Shown here: positions 1 through 12,899 of the stretch, one piece after another
Layout of the letters: each line of letters begins with the position of its first letter
Position numbering within the stretch: position 1 is the stretch's first letter
Assembly: GCA_963969495.1 (NCBI GenBank)
Contig: OZ018317.1
Coordinates: 224,856,099 to 224,920,098, forward strand
DNA from: Ceratothoa steindachneri
Taxonomy: Eukaryota > Arthropoda > Malacostraca > Isopoda > Cymothoidae
Reading direction: 5' to 3'
DNA: 64,000 nucleotides
Position numbers and translations under genes: made by a program
Notes under the pieces: generated by a model
Seen by the model: only the letters and a program-made list of their open reading frames with translations
Told to the model about the DNA's origin: nothing
Databases searched by the model: none

Positions 1-358
1 CAGTTTATTAATGATTACAGGGGACATGTACCTTTTGTCATGCAGTTGCATCCGACATACGCTGTGACGGTTGTATGTCCCTCAGCGATTCTGGTAACCC
101 CTCATAGGCGGAGTGATTAAGCTCCCCTGCGAAGGTTGCAACCCGGCCCATTATCCAAGGTCTCCTCTGATACGAATATCTGGCAGCGGGCTATTCCTCA
201 GACCTTCCTCCTCCCGTATCCCCATTTAAGAAATCACAAGTGAACTGTATAGTTGAAACGAGGTTGAAATTACAGCGTCCACTAGTCAAAGCATAGCGCC
301 CAGGTTGGGGGTGGGAGAGTGGGGAATTAAGTAGTCATGATGAGTATGATGCGCCTAA
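1..358 (-). mobile_element. 5' leader of a zinc-knuckle LINE, coding part lies off the window
   Basis: This stretch can be aligned by eye, in the same order and spacing, with the 5' untranslated region of the minus-strand LINE ending near 31,905 (about 31,570-31,905). Shared landmarks are a block around GTCCGACAT / ATCCGACAT, a CCTCAGACCT block near 200 and a GGGGGTGGGAG block near 310. In the complete copy the coding region follows on the minus strand, so here ORF1 would lie left of base 1. No open frame is present. The assignment rests on one pairwise comparison only. Confidence 0.5.
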
Positions 359-1130
359 TGGAAATATTAATTCTCTTTTTTTAGTACCTCCGAATGGGAG
401 GATTTGGGGTGTGGTAGAAAAAAGGTGTAGAAGACAATATATGAAATTAAAATGAAAAATGAGAATGAAGATAGGGGTGTGGTTGAGCCGTTCTTCTATT
501 TTAAATATTATTTTAAAGAATGTGAATTTTCTACCAGATTTACAGATGTAGTTTTTTGGAGCTCCCTTCGTATTTAAACTTCCAACCTGGGCGGGGAAAA
601 TTCTCTTCGAAGGAAAGTGAGGAGATGCTTTGATTTACCAAGCGTGAGTGAGTCAGCGAGAAGGCGATCCAAGCGTTGAATTCCAATAGTCAGATCAACG
701 ATCAACGACTATACAAGTAGCAGACACTTTAGTGTTAAACATCACCAATCCTTTTTCAGTTGTTTTCGCAGCCATTTATGTGGTCTGAGAGGTCACTTTA
801 AAGAGGGGTGTATATTCTTCACCTTCGCGGTTTTTGAATTTATGAATCTCTTTTATTTTTGCTCATTCCTGCCTGAGTTCGATTTCCCTTTTGACTTCCT
901 TCGCTGAGTGTAAGTCAACGTAGGGGTCGATTCGTCGACAAAGAAGCAACATGCGCTTGTATTTTCGGGATAAGACCAATTCCCTCCAGTTTTTTTCTGG
1001 ATTTTTCGCTCAATATGTTGGCCATGTCTTGATTGATGTCACAGAATGCCAGGTAGCCGTATGCCTGTTTATTTAGCCTACAGAGCGCAATTCCTGATTT
1101 GGAATAGACCATTTCAAAGACCTCTTTCTC
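359..1130. other. Unassigned AT-rich sequence
   Basis: No coding signature, RNA gene or recognised repeat was found on either strand. The short frames that overlap its right end come from the adjoining CA/TA microsatellite. Confidence 0.5.
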
Positions 1131-1133
1131 TTT

Positions 1134-1463
<330 letters not shown>

Positions 1464-1551
<88 letters not shown>

Positions 1552-1562
1552 AAGTGTGTGTG
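1464..1562. repeat. (TA)n microsatellite with TG tail
   Basis: About 38 TA units followed by TGTGTGTG. It is the right border of the fold-back segment. Confidence 0.95.
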
Positions 1563-1599
1563 CGAAAACCTAAAAAATCAGTTTCTTTAAATATGCTTA

Positions 1600-2330
1600 T
1601 TTCCCATAGACTTTTGTATCTCCTCTTTGAATGATGTCAAAATAGAGCTATTTTAAACATCTACCTACATCCTATTTCATGAATCCCCTTAAGCATTTTA
1701 CATAGCTGGATCGATCACCCTCTGAGCACCTCTTCTCTCTTTTGTCTCTAGACTATTTATATTAAGCCTGTGATGTGAAAACCATACCTAAATACAATAT
1801 TCCAGGTATGGGAAAAACCTTACTTTGTAACTAACATTTCTATTGATAAAACATAATGCCTTATTTGTCTAATTTCTAGCCCCAAAACAATGCTTAGAGA
1901 ACCTCAGTAAAAGATCTATTACTACTACCTACTCCCTTTCATCTTCAGTGGAGTCCAATCAGCAACCTTGCATTTCATACCTTAATTCCTTATTATGGTT
2001 GTCCAAGTGAACAACTTTTCATTTTAGAGCTTAAATGTCACCTGCTACTTGTGTTATCTCCCATTAGAGACCTTATCAAAAGATTTACTAAAACCTAATT
2101 AACCTACCTGGATGTTATTTCCCTTATACAGTTGTCTTCTGATGTAATCTGGAAATTCCAGCAGATGTGTCAGGCATGATTTATGTGACCTGAATCCATG
2201 CTATCACTCGAAAAGCTGTTACTTTCTACATAGTAGGTTATTCCTTTTTAATCATATTCTCAAGTAATTGACTTAATCATTGTCAGATCCAGGCTAAAAA
2301 CTAGGGGGGTCTGACGTGAATTCCTCCCTT
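1600..2330 (-). pseudogene. Decayed CR1-like LINE, RT palm and C-terminal part
   Basis: Minus-strand frames, shifted several times, retain CR1-clade landmarks in the correct order. A HGFRSHKSCLTHLLEF-like block lies near 2170-2120, a GFSKSFDKV block (RT motif containing the first palm segment) near 2070-2040, and a FFPYLEYCI..VWFSHH block, typical of the region after the catalytic centre, near 1820-1750. It ends with RRGAQRVIDP near 1700. Many stops and frameshifts make it non-functional. Its N-terminal continuation is the separate piece at 6,165-6,800; together they look like one LINE split by the insertion in between. Confidence 0.7.
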
Positions 2331-2400
2331 TGAGTAGTCTGAGAAAAGTGCATTAATTATTAATAGTGGTTTTCTTACACAGCATTGATAATAAATAAGA

Positions 2401-3175
2401 GTAAGTTGTAGTACCCATAGTGGAAGATTCAATGAGACAATCAAAGTTACCTCAAAAATGAGCACTTCAGAGTTTCATGAAGTCAAATAATGAGGTAGCT
2501 TTAAACCAAAATAACATTCCATGAAAAGGGAATCCGAATTATGAATGATCTAAATGAACACTATTCCTAAATCGAAGATACTTCTCCTTTGCATTTTAAT
2601 CTATTTTAAACAGCTTTGTCATATTTATCTAAATTATTGTCATTCTCTTAATCTCTTCCTTATTTTTGGCACTAACTAAATTTTTTTTCAGTTATTTGGA
2701 GAAACTTTAAATGATCTTACAAAAGAAACGAAAGAGTGGAATATAATATTTTTTGTTTAGTGAATATACAATTTGTGTAAGAGTCTATAGATAACAGTAC
2801 AATCTTATTTCTTCCATATATTTAATTTAAATCGAGTTTAATTGACAATAAAAATAGAACATTTGTTCTAGAGCGTTGAAATTGGAGAAAATGTAACATT
2901 TACCAACCCTGGAGGGAATACTTAAGAAAACAACAAATGTAAAGTATTTGTTTTGCTTTATAATATTTAGATATATATCTGTAATTAAATTGAAAACAAG
3001 TTTAGTATAAAATAATGTTAATGTAAGTAGAGAGCATAAATTTAATATTAGGGGAACTAATCAAATATATAAATCAAATATAAGTCATTGTTAAAATACC
3101 GCATTCATAGATGCGGGCCGTTGATGTAAAGAGGGAGATGGAGTGCATTTGAGGATGAATAATCTTATCAAAAAA
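2401..3175 (+). repeat. Direct repeat, left copy (about 0.77 kb)
   Basis: Collinear with 4,686-5,462 over its whole length with small indels. Shared blocks include AGACAATCAAA, ATGAAAAGGGAATCCGAA, AAAGAGTGGAATATAAT, TTTAATTTAAATCGAGTTTAATTGAC and the TTGATGTAAAGAGGGAGATGG region at the right end. Non-coding, AT-rich. The copies are clearly diverged, so the duplication is not recent. Confidence 0.85.
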
Positions 3176-4685
3176 TACATTTGAAGAAAGATATTAGGTA
3201 CGAACAGAGAGAGTGACATCCGAAGACGTTTCTACGGAATGGAGAATTTACCATCATAAGAATAAACACCCAGTTCGCTGCCATCCAAGAATAACCAAGC
3301 TCCAGAAGAAGAAGAAGATCTGTCACCGGTTATGGAGTGATCCTCTCCTAAAGAGACAAATCCATAACCGGTGACCCCTCCGAAGGATGGCGGAGAAGAA
3401 GATGGATTCACCAAGAGAGCAAAAAAGCTACTCGAATTACTACATTAGTAATAAGAAGAATACCTGGCGAATTCCATCGCCATCGGCCTCCCCTTTTAAA
3501 GAAGCAACCATTATAGGCTGGCCAAAAATTATGGATTTCTGCTGCCTTGCTACCTGAGATGATGGATCGAGTTCTAACACTATCGAGTCACCCGTGTTTA
3601 TCTAAGCAATCGTAGATATTTACTGCTTTGTCGCTCGAGAGGGTAGATCAAATTCCACCTACGAGCAAATCCTCGCAGAGCTTCTCTTCATTGAGCTTTG
3701 CGGACCTTGGCAGCAGCAAGAATGATTCGAGCTCATTTCTACGCACCGGACTACTTCAAGCAGCCTAGATGTGCTAGGATGAGCCTCTACAAGTGGATGT
3801 GGGATAAGACCTAACCCGGCAAAAGTTTGTCCAGTCTCTACCTAGGAACACAGCACCCAGCATCGCAACTCAAAAGGACATACACACTGGATAAAGATAA
3901 AGTTAACATGCGAACTAACGCCATTCGTTCGGGCACAATGTTAAAAAAATAATAGTAACCTTAATAGTGACAAAAAAAATCCCAGTGCAAATCATTTTAA
4001 CAGTGTAGAGTTAGTGTTTATTTAGTTTTAAAAGTGTAAATAGTGAAAAATCCACTGTCCAGTAATAAGAATAATAATATTAAGTTTTTTAGACCAAATT
4101 TAGTGTAAGAAATCCGTAAAATTGTTAATTTCAGTAAATTTCGTATTCCTACGCTTCGTTTAGTTTATGAAAAGTAGAGTGATGCATACACACAAAGTAA
4201 TGTGGAAAAAAGAGGTTTTGTTCGCGATGAAGAACTGCAGCTTCTACATGCGAACGCTCAAATCACTGTTAAACGCTTGGCATAGGTTAAACAAAGAATC
4301 TCAGGATTGCTGAGCCCTCTTAAATTTATGTTTTGCAGTGAAGAATAACAAAAATGAAATATGAAAGTAAATATAATGTTGTAGCGCACGCGCACAAAAC
4401 TGTAAGCATAAAAATATATAAAATAATACAAAACCCTCAGACGCGCTTAAGAATAGAAATTTATGTTATAGAAAATAAATAAAAGTGAAAGAAGGCAAAA
4501 TAAAAGTAAAAATAATAAGGTTGTGATGTGCACACACACAAAAATTCTTTTTTCGCATAGAAGAGTTGCAGCTTCAGCCTCCGAACGCTCCAGAGAATCT
4601 CTAAGTATAGTAAAAATGTGTGCGAAAGAATTTTCTAAATACATACATAATCTTGTTTTAAAACTCTCCGTTTTCTCGAAGGGGA
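3176..4685. other. Non-coding sequence between the two direct repeats
   Basis: No credible coding frame. A short internal duplication is visible: a CACACA-rich block followed by GAACTGCAGCTTC..GCGAACGCTC (about 4,190-4,262) recurs in diverged form at about 4,525-4,592. The 60-residue minus-strand frame at 3,232-3,414 has no family signature. Confidence 0.5.
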
Positions 4686-5462
4686 GTGAATGTAGTGTTC
4701 ACATTGTAAGAATAAATTAGACAATCAAACATACCTAAAAAATTAACACTTTGGAGTTTCATGGTCTTATAATGGTGTAGCTTTAAACCAAAACAAAATT
4801 GCATGAAAAGGGAATCCGAATAATGAGTGCTCTTAAAAGAGCACTATTCCCAAATCGTAGATACTTCACTTTAGCATTTTAATTTATTATAAACAGCTTA
4901 GTCCTATTTCTCCAAATTATTGCCATTCTCTTAATCGCTTCCATATTTTTACTACTAACTAAATTTTTTATTATTTCCAGTATTTGAAGAAACTTTAAAC
5001 GATATTAAAAAAGAATCGAAAGAGTGGAATATAATAATTTTTGTTTAGTGAATATAAAATTTGTGTTAAAGTCTATAAATAACAATTACAATCATATTTC
5101 TTTCAAATATTTAATTTAAATCGAGTTTAATTGACCTTAAAAAAAAGAATATTTGTTCTAGAGTCTTGAAATAGGAGAAATTATAATATTTGCCAACCAT
5201 GGAGAAAAGATTTAAGAAAACGACAAATGTAAAGCATTTGTTGTGTTTTATAATATTTAGATATCTGTGATAAAATTGAAAACAATTTTAGTATAAAATA
5301 ATGTTAATGTAAGTAGAGAAAATAAATCTAATATTATGGGAACTAATCAAATGTGTAAATTTAGTATTATTACTGTTAAAATACCGTATTCATGTATGGG
5401 TGGCGTTGATTTAAAGACGGAGATGGACTGCGTTTAAGGATGAATTCTTTTATCAAGAAAAG
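4686..5462 (+). repeat. Direct repeat, right copy (about 0.77 kb)
   Basis: Collinear with 2,401-3,175 at an offset of about 2,285 bp. The pair could be long terminal repeats of a non-coding retroelement or an old segmental duplication. The ends lack an obvious TG...CA signature, and I did not find a primer-binding site, so the LTR reading is weak. Confidence 0.85.
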
Positions 5463-5943
5463 CAATCTGACGACCGTCCAAGTTGCCGCTGAATAAAGAA
5501 TATTGAATCCAGCTCCAAAATTCCTTTTACCTTTGAGGAAATCTCTGATCGCCGTTTCTCAGCCCTACAATCAAGCAAGAAGCGGACTTTCTACTCTTTC
5601 GGAGTCAGTGCCTTGTAAATACCAAGCATCCACAGTAGAAGCAAAGAGGCAGCCAACAAACCGAATCAAGAAACTTATTTGGCTGCCACAAGAGTGGCAC
5701 CAAAACTCGGTGACATATCAATCCTGGTAATCACACCACTCTTTAAGCTGCTTACCTCAGCCATCAACATATAAACTAATACAGGAGTGAGCACTAACTC
5801 TCTCAGATTCGAATTTTTTCCACACACCAGAAAATGTAGTTTTGGGAAGTCTGCTAAGGTATAATACTTAATTCAATAATTATTTTTGAGATTTACCTGT
5901 ATTTTAGACATGTATCATATAAGGTGCATTCGATCGCAATGGT

Positions 5944-5945
<2 letters not shown>
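5463..5945. other. Unassigned sequence
   Basis: Contains a 75-codon frame (5,503-5,730, plus) without recognisable motifs. Nothing else seen. Confidence 0.4.

Positions 5946-5946
<1 letters not shown>

Positions 5947-6012
<66 letters not shown>
5947..6012. repeat. (TA)n microsatellite
   Basis: About 33 uninterrupted TA units. Confidence 0.95.
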
Positions 6013-6015
<3 letters not shown>

Positions 6016-6164
6016 TGTAGTTGGGTAGCAATCTTTCCTGAATGTAATTTTGTTGAAGACCATTGTGTATTTTGCCAAAAGAAATTAATTAATGCAAAAT
6101 ACAAATTTGACTTAAAAAAAGAAATATAAACTTAAACGGGTCTTAAATTTGATGGGGTTCAGCC

Positions 6165-6800
6165 CCCTAGCCCACCCTTGATCCTTTCCTGGACCTAATA
6201 TTGAGGTTAAAATTGCTAAGCAATTCCTTCCTTCCCTTTTTTCAAGATTGGAACTACATTAGCTTTTTTACATTTATCTGGTATCTTCCCAAATCGAAGA
6301 AATTTAATAAATATCTTCTCAAGAGAAATTTACCACTTTCCACCCCCTCCTCGAAAATTCTTGAATGAATATTATTAGGGTCCATAGCTTTGTCAACATT
6401 TAATCCATTTATAAGTACCATAATACATTTTCTATTGACAACAGCATTCTATAAACCATTTTTTTTATCCTATCATTATTTGGATTAAAATCGACCTGAT
6501 CTTCTTTCGTAAACACTGATATGAAATACTTACTGAACATCCTGACCACTTTCTCATCCTTTTACCCTAGTTGATCATCTTCAATTCATATCTTAATTTT
6601 CTATAGCTCTTTAAGTTAGGCACCCGATTATTTTCTTGTAAGTATAATTTTCTATAGCTCTTTAAGTTAGGCACCCGATTATTTTCTTGTAATTTTTTTC
6701 CATTCCAACTTCTTAGTTTCCTCGAACATATCAGTAATATTTTACTGGCCTGATTTATTATAATAACCATAATATTTTAATAATAATGATAATATTAATA
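6165..6800 (-). pseudogene. Decayed CR1-like LINE, RT N-terminal part
   Basis: Read on the minus strand, three CR1-clade RT landmarks occur in order: FISVFTKEDQ near 6530-6490, DKAMDPNNIHSRIFEEG near 6400-6350 (equivalent of KAPGPDGIHPR), and IPDKCKKANVVPILKKG near 6290-6230 (equivalent of WKKANVVPIFKKG). A frameshifted LTSILG follows at about 6,205. Frameshifts and stops abound. It is the upstream half of the LINE continued at 1,600-2,330. Confidence 0.7.
6594..6692. repeat. Perfect 51-bp tandem duplication inside the LINE remnant
   Basis: The unit starting TAATTTTCTATAGCTC at 6,594 is repeated at 6,645; the two are identical for about 48 bp. Because the surrounding LINE is strongly decayed while the two units are identical, the duplication is much younger than the element. 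Confidence 0.95.
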
Positions 6801-9800
6801 TTTTAATAAAAATAATAATATAAATGTTACGGTTAGCATGTATGTAGATAGCGCCGATCTTCCCTCGAATCATCCTTTAGGTTAAAGTTTTATGTTAGTC
6901 CTCCCTATTGATTTGCGTCATAGAGCACCATTTTAAAGGCTAATTAAAATAATTTTGAAAATTTTCAAGTTTGTAATAACAAATAGACACCTGATATTAA
7001 TGCGTTTTAAGTAATTTATTTAATAATTTAAACCATGATTGCTACTACTACTAAAGTAGATTGAAAACAGCTGAACGAATTTCTGCCAGAAAGTCTTTTA
7101 AAGAAATGTTATCATAGAAAGTGGTGAAGATGTGAAAAGTGGGAATTACATAGTCAGAGTAGATGATTCAAGGAACAAGGAAGGCAGGTTTTCTCGCAGT
7201 GGCAGGGAACCATGAATTAAATTTATTTACATTTAAAAATAAATTTATGTGGACGAACATACAAACGATGTGAATTGTGAGTTTGAAGCAGACGAAGGAC
7301 CATATGTATACCCCTTTCCCACCCTGGCTTGTTTTGAGTTGCCTTTTCTTGAGAAAGAAAAGTTTCTTAGGCTTATTTAGGTTGGGTTGAATAATAATAG
7401 ATTAGGTTAAACTAATCTTGACTATTTTAACCTATCCTTCATCTCATCTGACTTGACGAAAAGGAAACTCGAAAAACGCGCGTGGGGGGTGGGAGAAGAG
7501 ATCCCAGTGAAATGGAGGCAACCTCTACCTGTGATTTACAGCGTCCCTGACCATACACAAACATAATCCTTCACTCAAATCAAGTGAAAGTGATTTTATA
7601 TCGTACGATTGCCATGGCAACGCTTAGTAACCTTCAAGCTGCATTATGCATGGCTGGGCTACGCTCCTCATCCATACCAAGCAGGTGACTGTATCCAAGA
7701 GACAAATCTAACGGTTCACCAGCCAAGGGGCAAATGATTCCGCGCATGGGCCACGGCATAAGGGAAGGTTGAACTAGCCAATTAAAACAGTTCTTTTTTA
7801 AGACTGTTGAGTTGGCTTGTAGGAGAAAGTGACCTGGGCTGGATGATTGTCATCCAGGCTTGCCCAACGCAGTCTAAATGAAGCTAACCTTTGCTACAAT
7901 AATTGATTACAATACCTGTGTACATTACCACTAAACTGACAAGTTTATGTTGTTAATCGGTATGAATTCACAAGTAGTCACTGCTTTGTTTAACTCTGGC
8001 TACATACCTTCAACACATATTTATTTCCTCTAATTTCATACCTTTTACATGGTAGAGTAAAAAGTTCCTGGAAACCTCCTGAATGCTCCGGTGCAATTCG
8101 CAATAGTAATAAATGAAATTTATTACTATTATGAAATACACCTCAAAAGCCAACAGGGATCATCATAAATCAGGGGTTTGAGCAAGCTGATTTTTTTTAG
8201 TAAACTGGACCTGATAAAAACACGATATTATTGGTAATGTAAGAAAGCTTTATGGAAACATTGTTACCAAGATAAAGACACTTCATGAATTCATAAAATC
8301 ACTTCTCAATTTGAAGGGAGGATCTTGAAGATGGGAAGCGATGAGGCAAACCTTCAACCTTTCTCATCGAAGGAAACACCATTCGTGTGACAACACTTAT
8401 GGAAGATCGTCCATACACTATGAAAATCATAGCACGGCTCTCCCTTCCCCAACTTATTAGTGGGATCAGTTAATACAATCTTGAAGGAATACCTTGATTT
8501 GGGCAAACTATTTGTCCGATGTGTACTCGTAACCCCTTTAAATACTGGGGAGGCCGAAGAGGGCAAGAGATACTCAAATCAAGCTTAGATTCTGTGAAAA
8601 GAAAAAAACAGTCAAACAAACCATATATAGGACAAAGAAAAAGATGGAAACGCAAAGAAAGTTTTTAATGGACTGATCTCCTCAGGTGACGGCAGACCTG
8701 ACTCTTAAAAGAGGCAGGTTATAAGATTTAGTAAAAAAGAGTAGGGAGCAAAGATTTCCATATTATAGCTGTGAAAGGAATGAAGGATTATTAAAGTGGT
8801 TTATCCTGGACTTCATTATTTTTACTTATTAATCAAGAGGATGGGAACCTGGCGTGTACTTCAAGGAAGCAATGCCAAAATAGTATCAGTATAATAGGGA
8901 GAGTGGAGCAACCCTAAGGCAAAGCTTGAGAGGATCCAAGTTTGAAGTGAGAAGAGGATTTTTGATTCAACTTTATCAAGAAGAGAAGTGAAAGATAAGT
9001 CAACACAGACAAGGGAACAATATTCCACACGAGGACGACGAATAAGTAGCACATGGAACTGGAGAAGCTGTTCAGAGGGGAAGTACTTGCGACATCTGAA
9101 CATTATGACTAGCTTTATATAAGCAGACTTAGCGAGGCTTGCAAGCTCTCAATACAGATTTTAAACAAAGTTAATGCTCAATTTTTGTAACGAATAATTA
9201 TTTGTGATGAACAAACATAGGTGCACTAATATAATCATGAATATAAACATCATCAAAGCAATGGCTGCAAAGAAGTTCGAGTGGCCCAATTCAAAGGAAA
9301 AACATAAGGGTCGACAGCAGTAGTGATGGATCTATTTTGGGGAAACAAAAGGTGGAGGGCTGATAGACTTTTATCAAGGTCAAAGAATAATTAATTAATG
9401 AGACATATCGCCAAGACTTTTTAGGACTTCCGATGGAAATTTCTGTCACATCTACCTCACAGATTTGATTTAGCCCCTCTTACATTTTCTGCTTTCCTAA
9501 TTTGAAGAGAAGCATAAAAAGATAAATTTTTATCAAGTGAAAAAGTGAAAACTAATTCAATTCAAAAGACTTTTCTACACAAAATGGTTAGGGAGTTTGA
9601 AACATTAGTTAGAAAAGTGTGACGAACCAGATGACGCTTATGTGGAAAAATAAACTCGTGTTTATTTATATTTTTAAGTAAGTAAATTGATTCCTCAGTG
9701 GTGTTCAGTTTGCCTTTCAAATCTAAGGAATTCAAAACACTCTTCTTGGAACCAAAATGACATTTTCTGGGGGGAGGGAGGCTACCAAATTTTCGGACGG

Positions 9801-11649
9801 TTTATTTTCATCCTTAGATTACTTGTTACGATTAAAAATTTACACACAAAGTTGGGTTGCTGTGTATCGAGAGAGGTTTCTTAACTCATAAAAATTGCCA
9901 AATTGAAACAAGATTGTGTTGTATTAGTTCATTTACCAAGTAGAGCGGATTCTGACACCGGTTGAAGAGAGGTGTATAGTTTAAACCCTAATAGATGATG
10001 TTGGAAAACGGTTTTTGAGTTTTATTATGCAAACTAGAATAATATGAGCAAAAACATTGATTAAGCTGAAAGTAAAGGCGGTTAAAGATTAAATGAAGTT
10101 TCAGAGTTTGACTCGGATCAAATGTGTTGAGGATGTGGAAAAATGGCCATGGTTAAGTTGATTACTGAGAAAGAACCAAGATAAAATTACTGGAAGGCGC
10201 CAAAAGACGCACATTATTAATAGAGTGCAAGAAATACAAAATGACACTACTCAGAAGAAGAGATCGCGCACTGTAAGTTGACAGCAAGTTTTGCTTAAAC
10301 GGCGTGATTGTGTTGAACGCTAGAAAGAAGAGAGATCTAGAACCACACGAGTGACGGTGGCGAATGTCAGGCAGACGAAGGAAACGCTGTCTTTCCAAGG
10401 TGTTGAAAGAGGAGGAGGTGAGTTGGTTGATGGTAGGGGAATGTCTTGTTAATTTGTAGTGAAATGTGTCAATATCGCTGCCTGGAAATCGTTGTGATTG
10501 TATGGCCAATGGCTTTCGTTTTCGGTTTTTAGACAAAACGTTGCGTGAAAAGAGGGCCTTTTCCCCTATAAAGGAAAGTGCGTAGATAAATTGGTGAGTT
10601 ATCGTTGTTGAGTAGTATGCCTGGCCTTTCGCTTTAGCAGCAAAGGTAAAGCTTTCGCAGAGCTAGACGAATGTCCTATAATCATGCCATAGGAGAATAC
10701 GTTTAGATCTGTAAGGTGATATGTTACAATTGCTTGAACAACAAATAACAAAAAATCAACTTTGTATCAAACCTATTTGGTAGCTTTAATATGCATCACC
10801 AAATTCTTGAGATTTTAAAAGGTTGTGTTTTGCTGCCTTATTCCTTAATATTTTTAACTATTTTACAATCGAATTATATCTCATTTTCCTATTATTCATT
10901 TATTTTAATTTGATTGTCAGAACTTTAGTGTCGCTTGCGTTGATAGAAGTGGTTCATATATCTAGAGTCACCTACTCTTGGCTTAATGACACAATCGAGC
11001 ATTCAACATCCCATGTACTTCTACATTATGATACTTTCCCGAAATGTCTCACTTCAGTAGGACAGGCCTGATAATATTCCTTCTTGGATCAATATCTTAA
11101 TAAACAGCCCTAAAATTATTCATCGTACACTCGAAGATCAATATAACAAAAGCTAAACAAATACGATTTACTCGCTTCAACACCTGAGACACAAGGTTCG
11201 TTATCTTTCTTTGGAACATCAACACTTGGAAATTTTATCACATCTGAAATCATAAAATATCTCTGATAAGAATCCACTTTCCTCTCCTGAGGCTCAAATG
11301 CAGAATTCTTTAATATTTTTTCACGGTCTAAGTAGGATCACACAAATCAACAACATGTATTTTTATCGCACACATAGACACGCACACACAAACGTCTCAC
11401 TCTATCAGGAAAAGCCTCCTCTGGCCGCAGGAACTAGAGATGCATAGTTTGGCTCCAACTCAAATAGTCTCCGCTCACTTGATCATAGATAATTCAAAGC
11501 CCATATGTCTTGGTATAAAAATAGTCAAATTTAGCAAACTTTACTCTTCATAAGCACTATATAACTTGGTCAAGGCAAGGTCGAAGTTGCAGTTGGTAGT
11601 AAGGTATAGTAAACCGCTGCAGGAGACCCTGTTAGGGGATCAGAAAAGA
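6801..11649. other. Unassigned region, 4.8 kb
   Basis: No protein family, RNA gene or strong repeat recognised on either strand. The longest frame, 124 codons on the minus strand at 10,162-10,536, is rich in Ser, Leu and Arg without domain features and is treated as chance. Short TTAGG-like stretches occur near 7,380-7,420. Old transposon debris is possible but cannot be shown by eye. Confidence 0.4.
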
Positions 11650-11792
11650 GGGTTTGATTCTTGCCTACGAGCCAGAACTCAACTGTAGATCGCTATTAGG
11701 GCTAGGACCAAATAGGTAGGGTGACCAAAGAGAGTGCGCAATTCAAAAGGTAGGCGATATAGAGTTAGCGGGGATATAGGGGCTCTTCCAAC

Positions 11793-12600
11793 TTGTGGAG
11801 GCTTGGAAATTTCTTTAAAGTTGAAGATCTTCAAAAGAACCGCTCTCTTCGGAGAGGAAAACGCCGCCCAGTAAATATGGGCCCTCCGGACTTTAAAAGA
11901 CTTGCCCTTATACTCACGCAGAACGGAAGGAAAATATCTCCGCAAGAAGTAGTTCAAATGATATTTTTGGACCTAGAATTTCCACTTATCAAATGTATAG
12001 TGACTCCATCAGGCCTCACAGTTATTTGTTCGGAAAACAAAGATGTAGGCAGATGCTTTCATCAGCTTAAAGTAACAGACTAAAATAATAGACTTAGAAG
12101 CCAGAATAGCCCCACAAATTACTGCTAACAGAAGCGTCATCTATCAAAAACTAAAGTCCTGGATAAGAGAATATTCATGCTAAGAATTAAAAGAACTGCA
12201 AAAGAGGCAGCAATGGCTCAAAATATCTAAGGTGCTCAAATTTTAAGACTACACTCACGTATTTAAAGACATTTGCGAATCTACTGAAATGGCTTCTTAG
12301 TTCATTGTAAAAGCACTTCTCGCATTCAGCATGAGAATACTCCTACACCAACATACAAAGAGACGCCTTTACTAGTATACAAATATGCTTTAGGTGTTAT
12401 TCCATGGAGGATAACATGACTTAAAATTGCCTTAAAAAGACCTGAAATTCTGTTCAGAATGTAGAACAAAAGGCCATTCGTGGCGCAAATGCAACAACTA
12501 GGTGAAAAGATGCTTTAACTGCAAAGAGGGACAGCGAAATATGGCTTTGATCTGTCCTCAAATGAGAGAGATTATTGAAATAAAATCAACGAAGACAGCA
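11793..12600 (+). pseudogene. ORF1 (gag-like) remnant with two zinc knuckles
   Basis: An open stretch of 96 codons (11,793-12,083) occupies the place of the ORF1 N-terminal part. Further on, a broken frame gives CSECRTKGHSWRKC (CX2C..H..C knuckle) and CFNCKEGQRNMALIC, in which the expected His is replaced. These correspond one to one to CSECAGDGHTWREC and CLNCSGPHRTLSMSC of the intact ORF1 near 40.7 kb. Such proteins bind the element's RNA in Jockey/I-type LINEs. Stops before and after the knuckles disable it. Confidence 0.7.
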
Positions 12601-12899
12601 GTAATAACGGTAACGTAAACAGAAACTCATAGCATCATTAGTAAAGAACAACCAGCAAGGACTGACAACGCAGAATAATTTAGATGGAACACCTAATATA
12701 AAAATTCTACAGCCCCACGTGGTGAACATTGCAACTCTGGGCAGTTCCGCAACTACAGTAAACAACATGCGAACAAAAAAATGGTCTTGAACCGATGAAA
12801 TTTTGCAATATTTAAAATCATTGTCACAGAGAAGACAAACTAAGAGTTAATCGAAGAGTAAAAAGGAAATGAACTGACAGTAGGAACAAAAGAGGACAT

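Larger units (their letters stand above)
2284..6200. mobile_element. Putative 3.9 kb insertion with short inverted termini, splitting a LINE
   Basis: The two halves of the decayed CR1-like LINE stop near 2330 and 6165, and reading across the gap would restore continuity of the RT domain. At the borders CTAGGGGGGTCTGAC (2,306 region, plus strand) resembles the reverse complement of the right border, CTAGGGGGCTGAAC (6,160 region), with looser similarity extending to a GATCCAGG / GGATCAAGG block. That suggests terminal inverted repeats of 15-30 bp. No transposase was found, and no target duplication was visible. The interior holds a large direct repeat, so a non-coding LTR-like element or internal duplication is an alternative. 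Confidence 0.4.

Noticed and set aside
2401..5462. LTR retrotransposon with 0.77 kb LTRs
   Set aside because: Direct repeats are real, but no TG..CA ends, primer-binding site, polypurine tract or pol domains were seen; kept as direct repeats only.
10162..10536. 124-codon minus-strand frame
   Set aside because: No recognisable motif, no neighbouring coding signal and no splice context that I could support.
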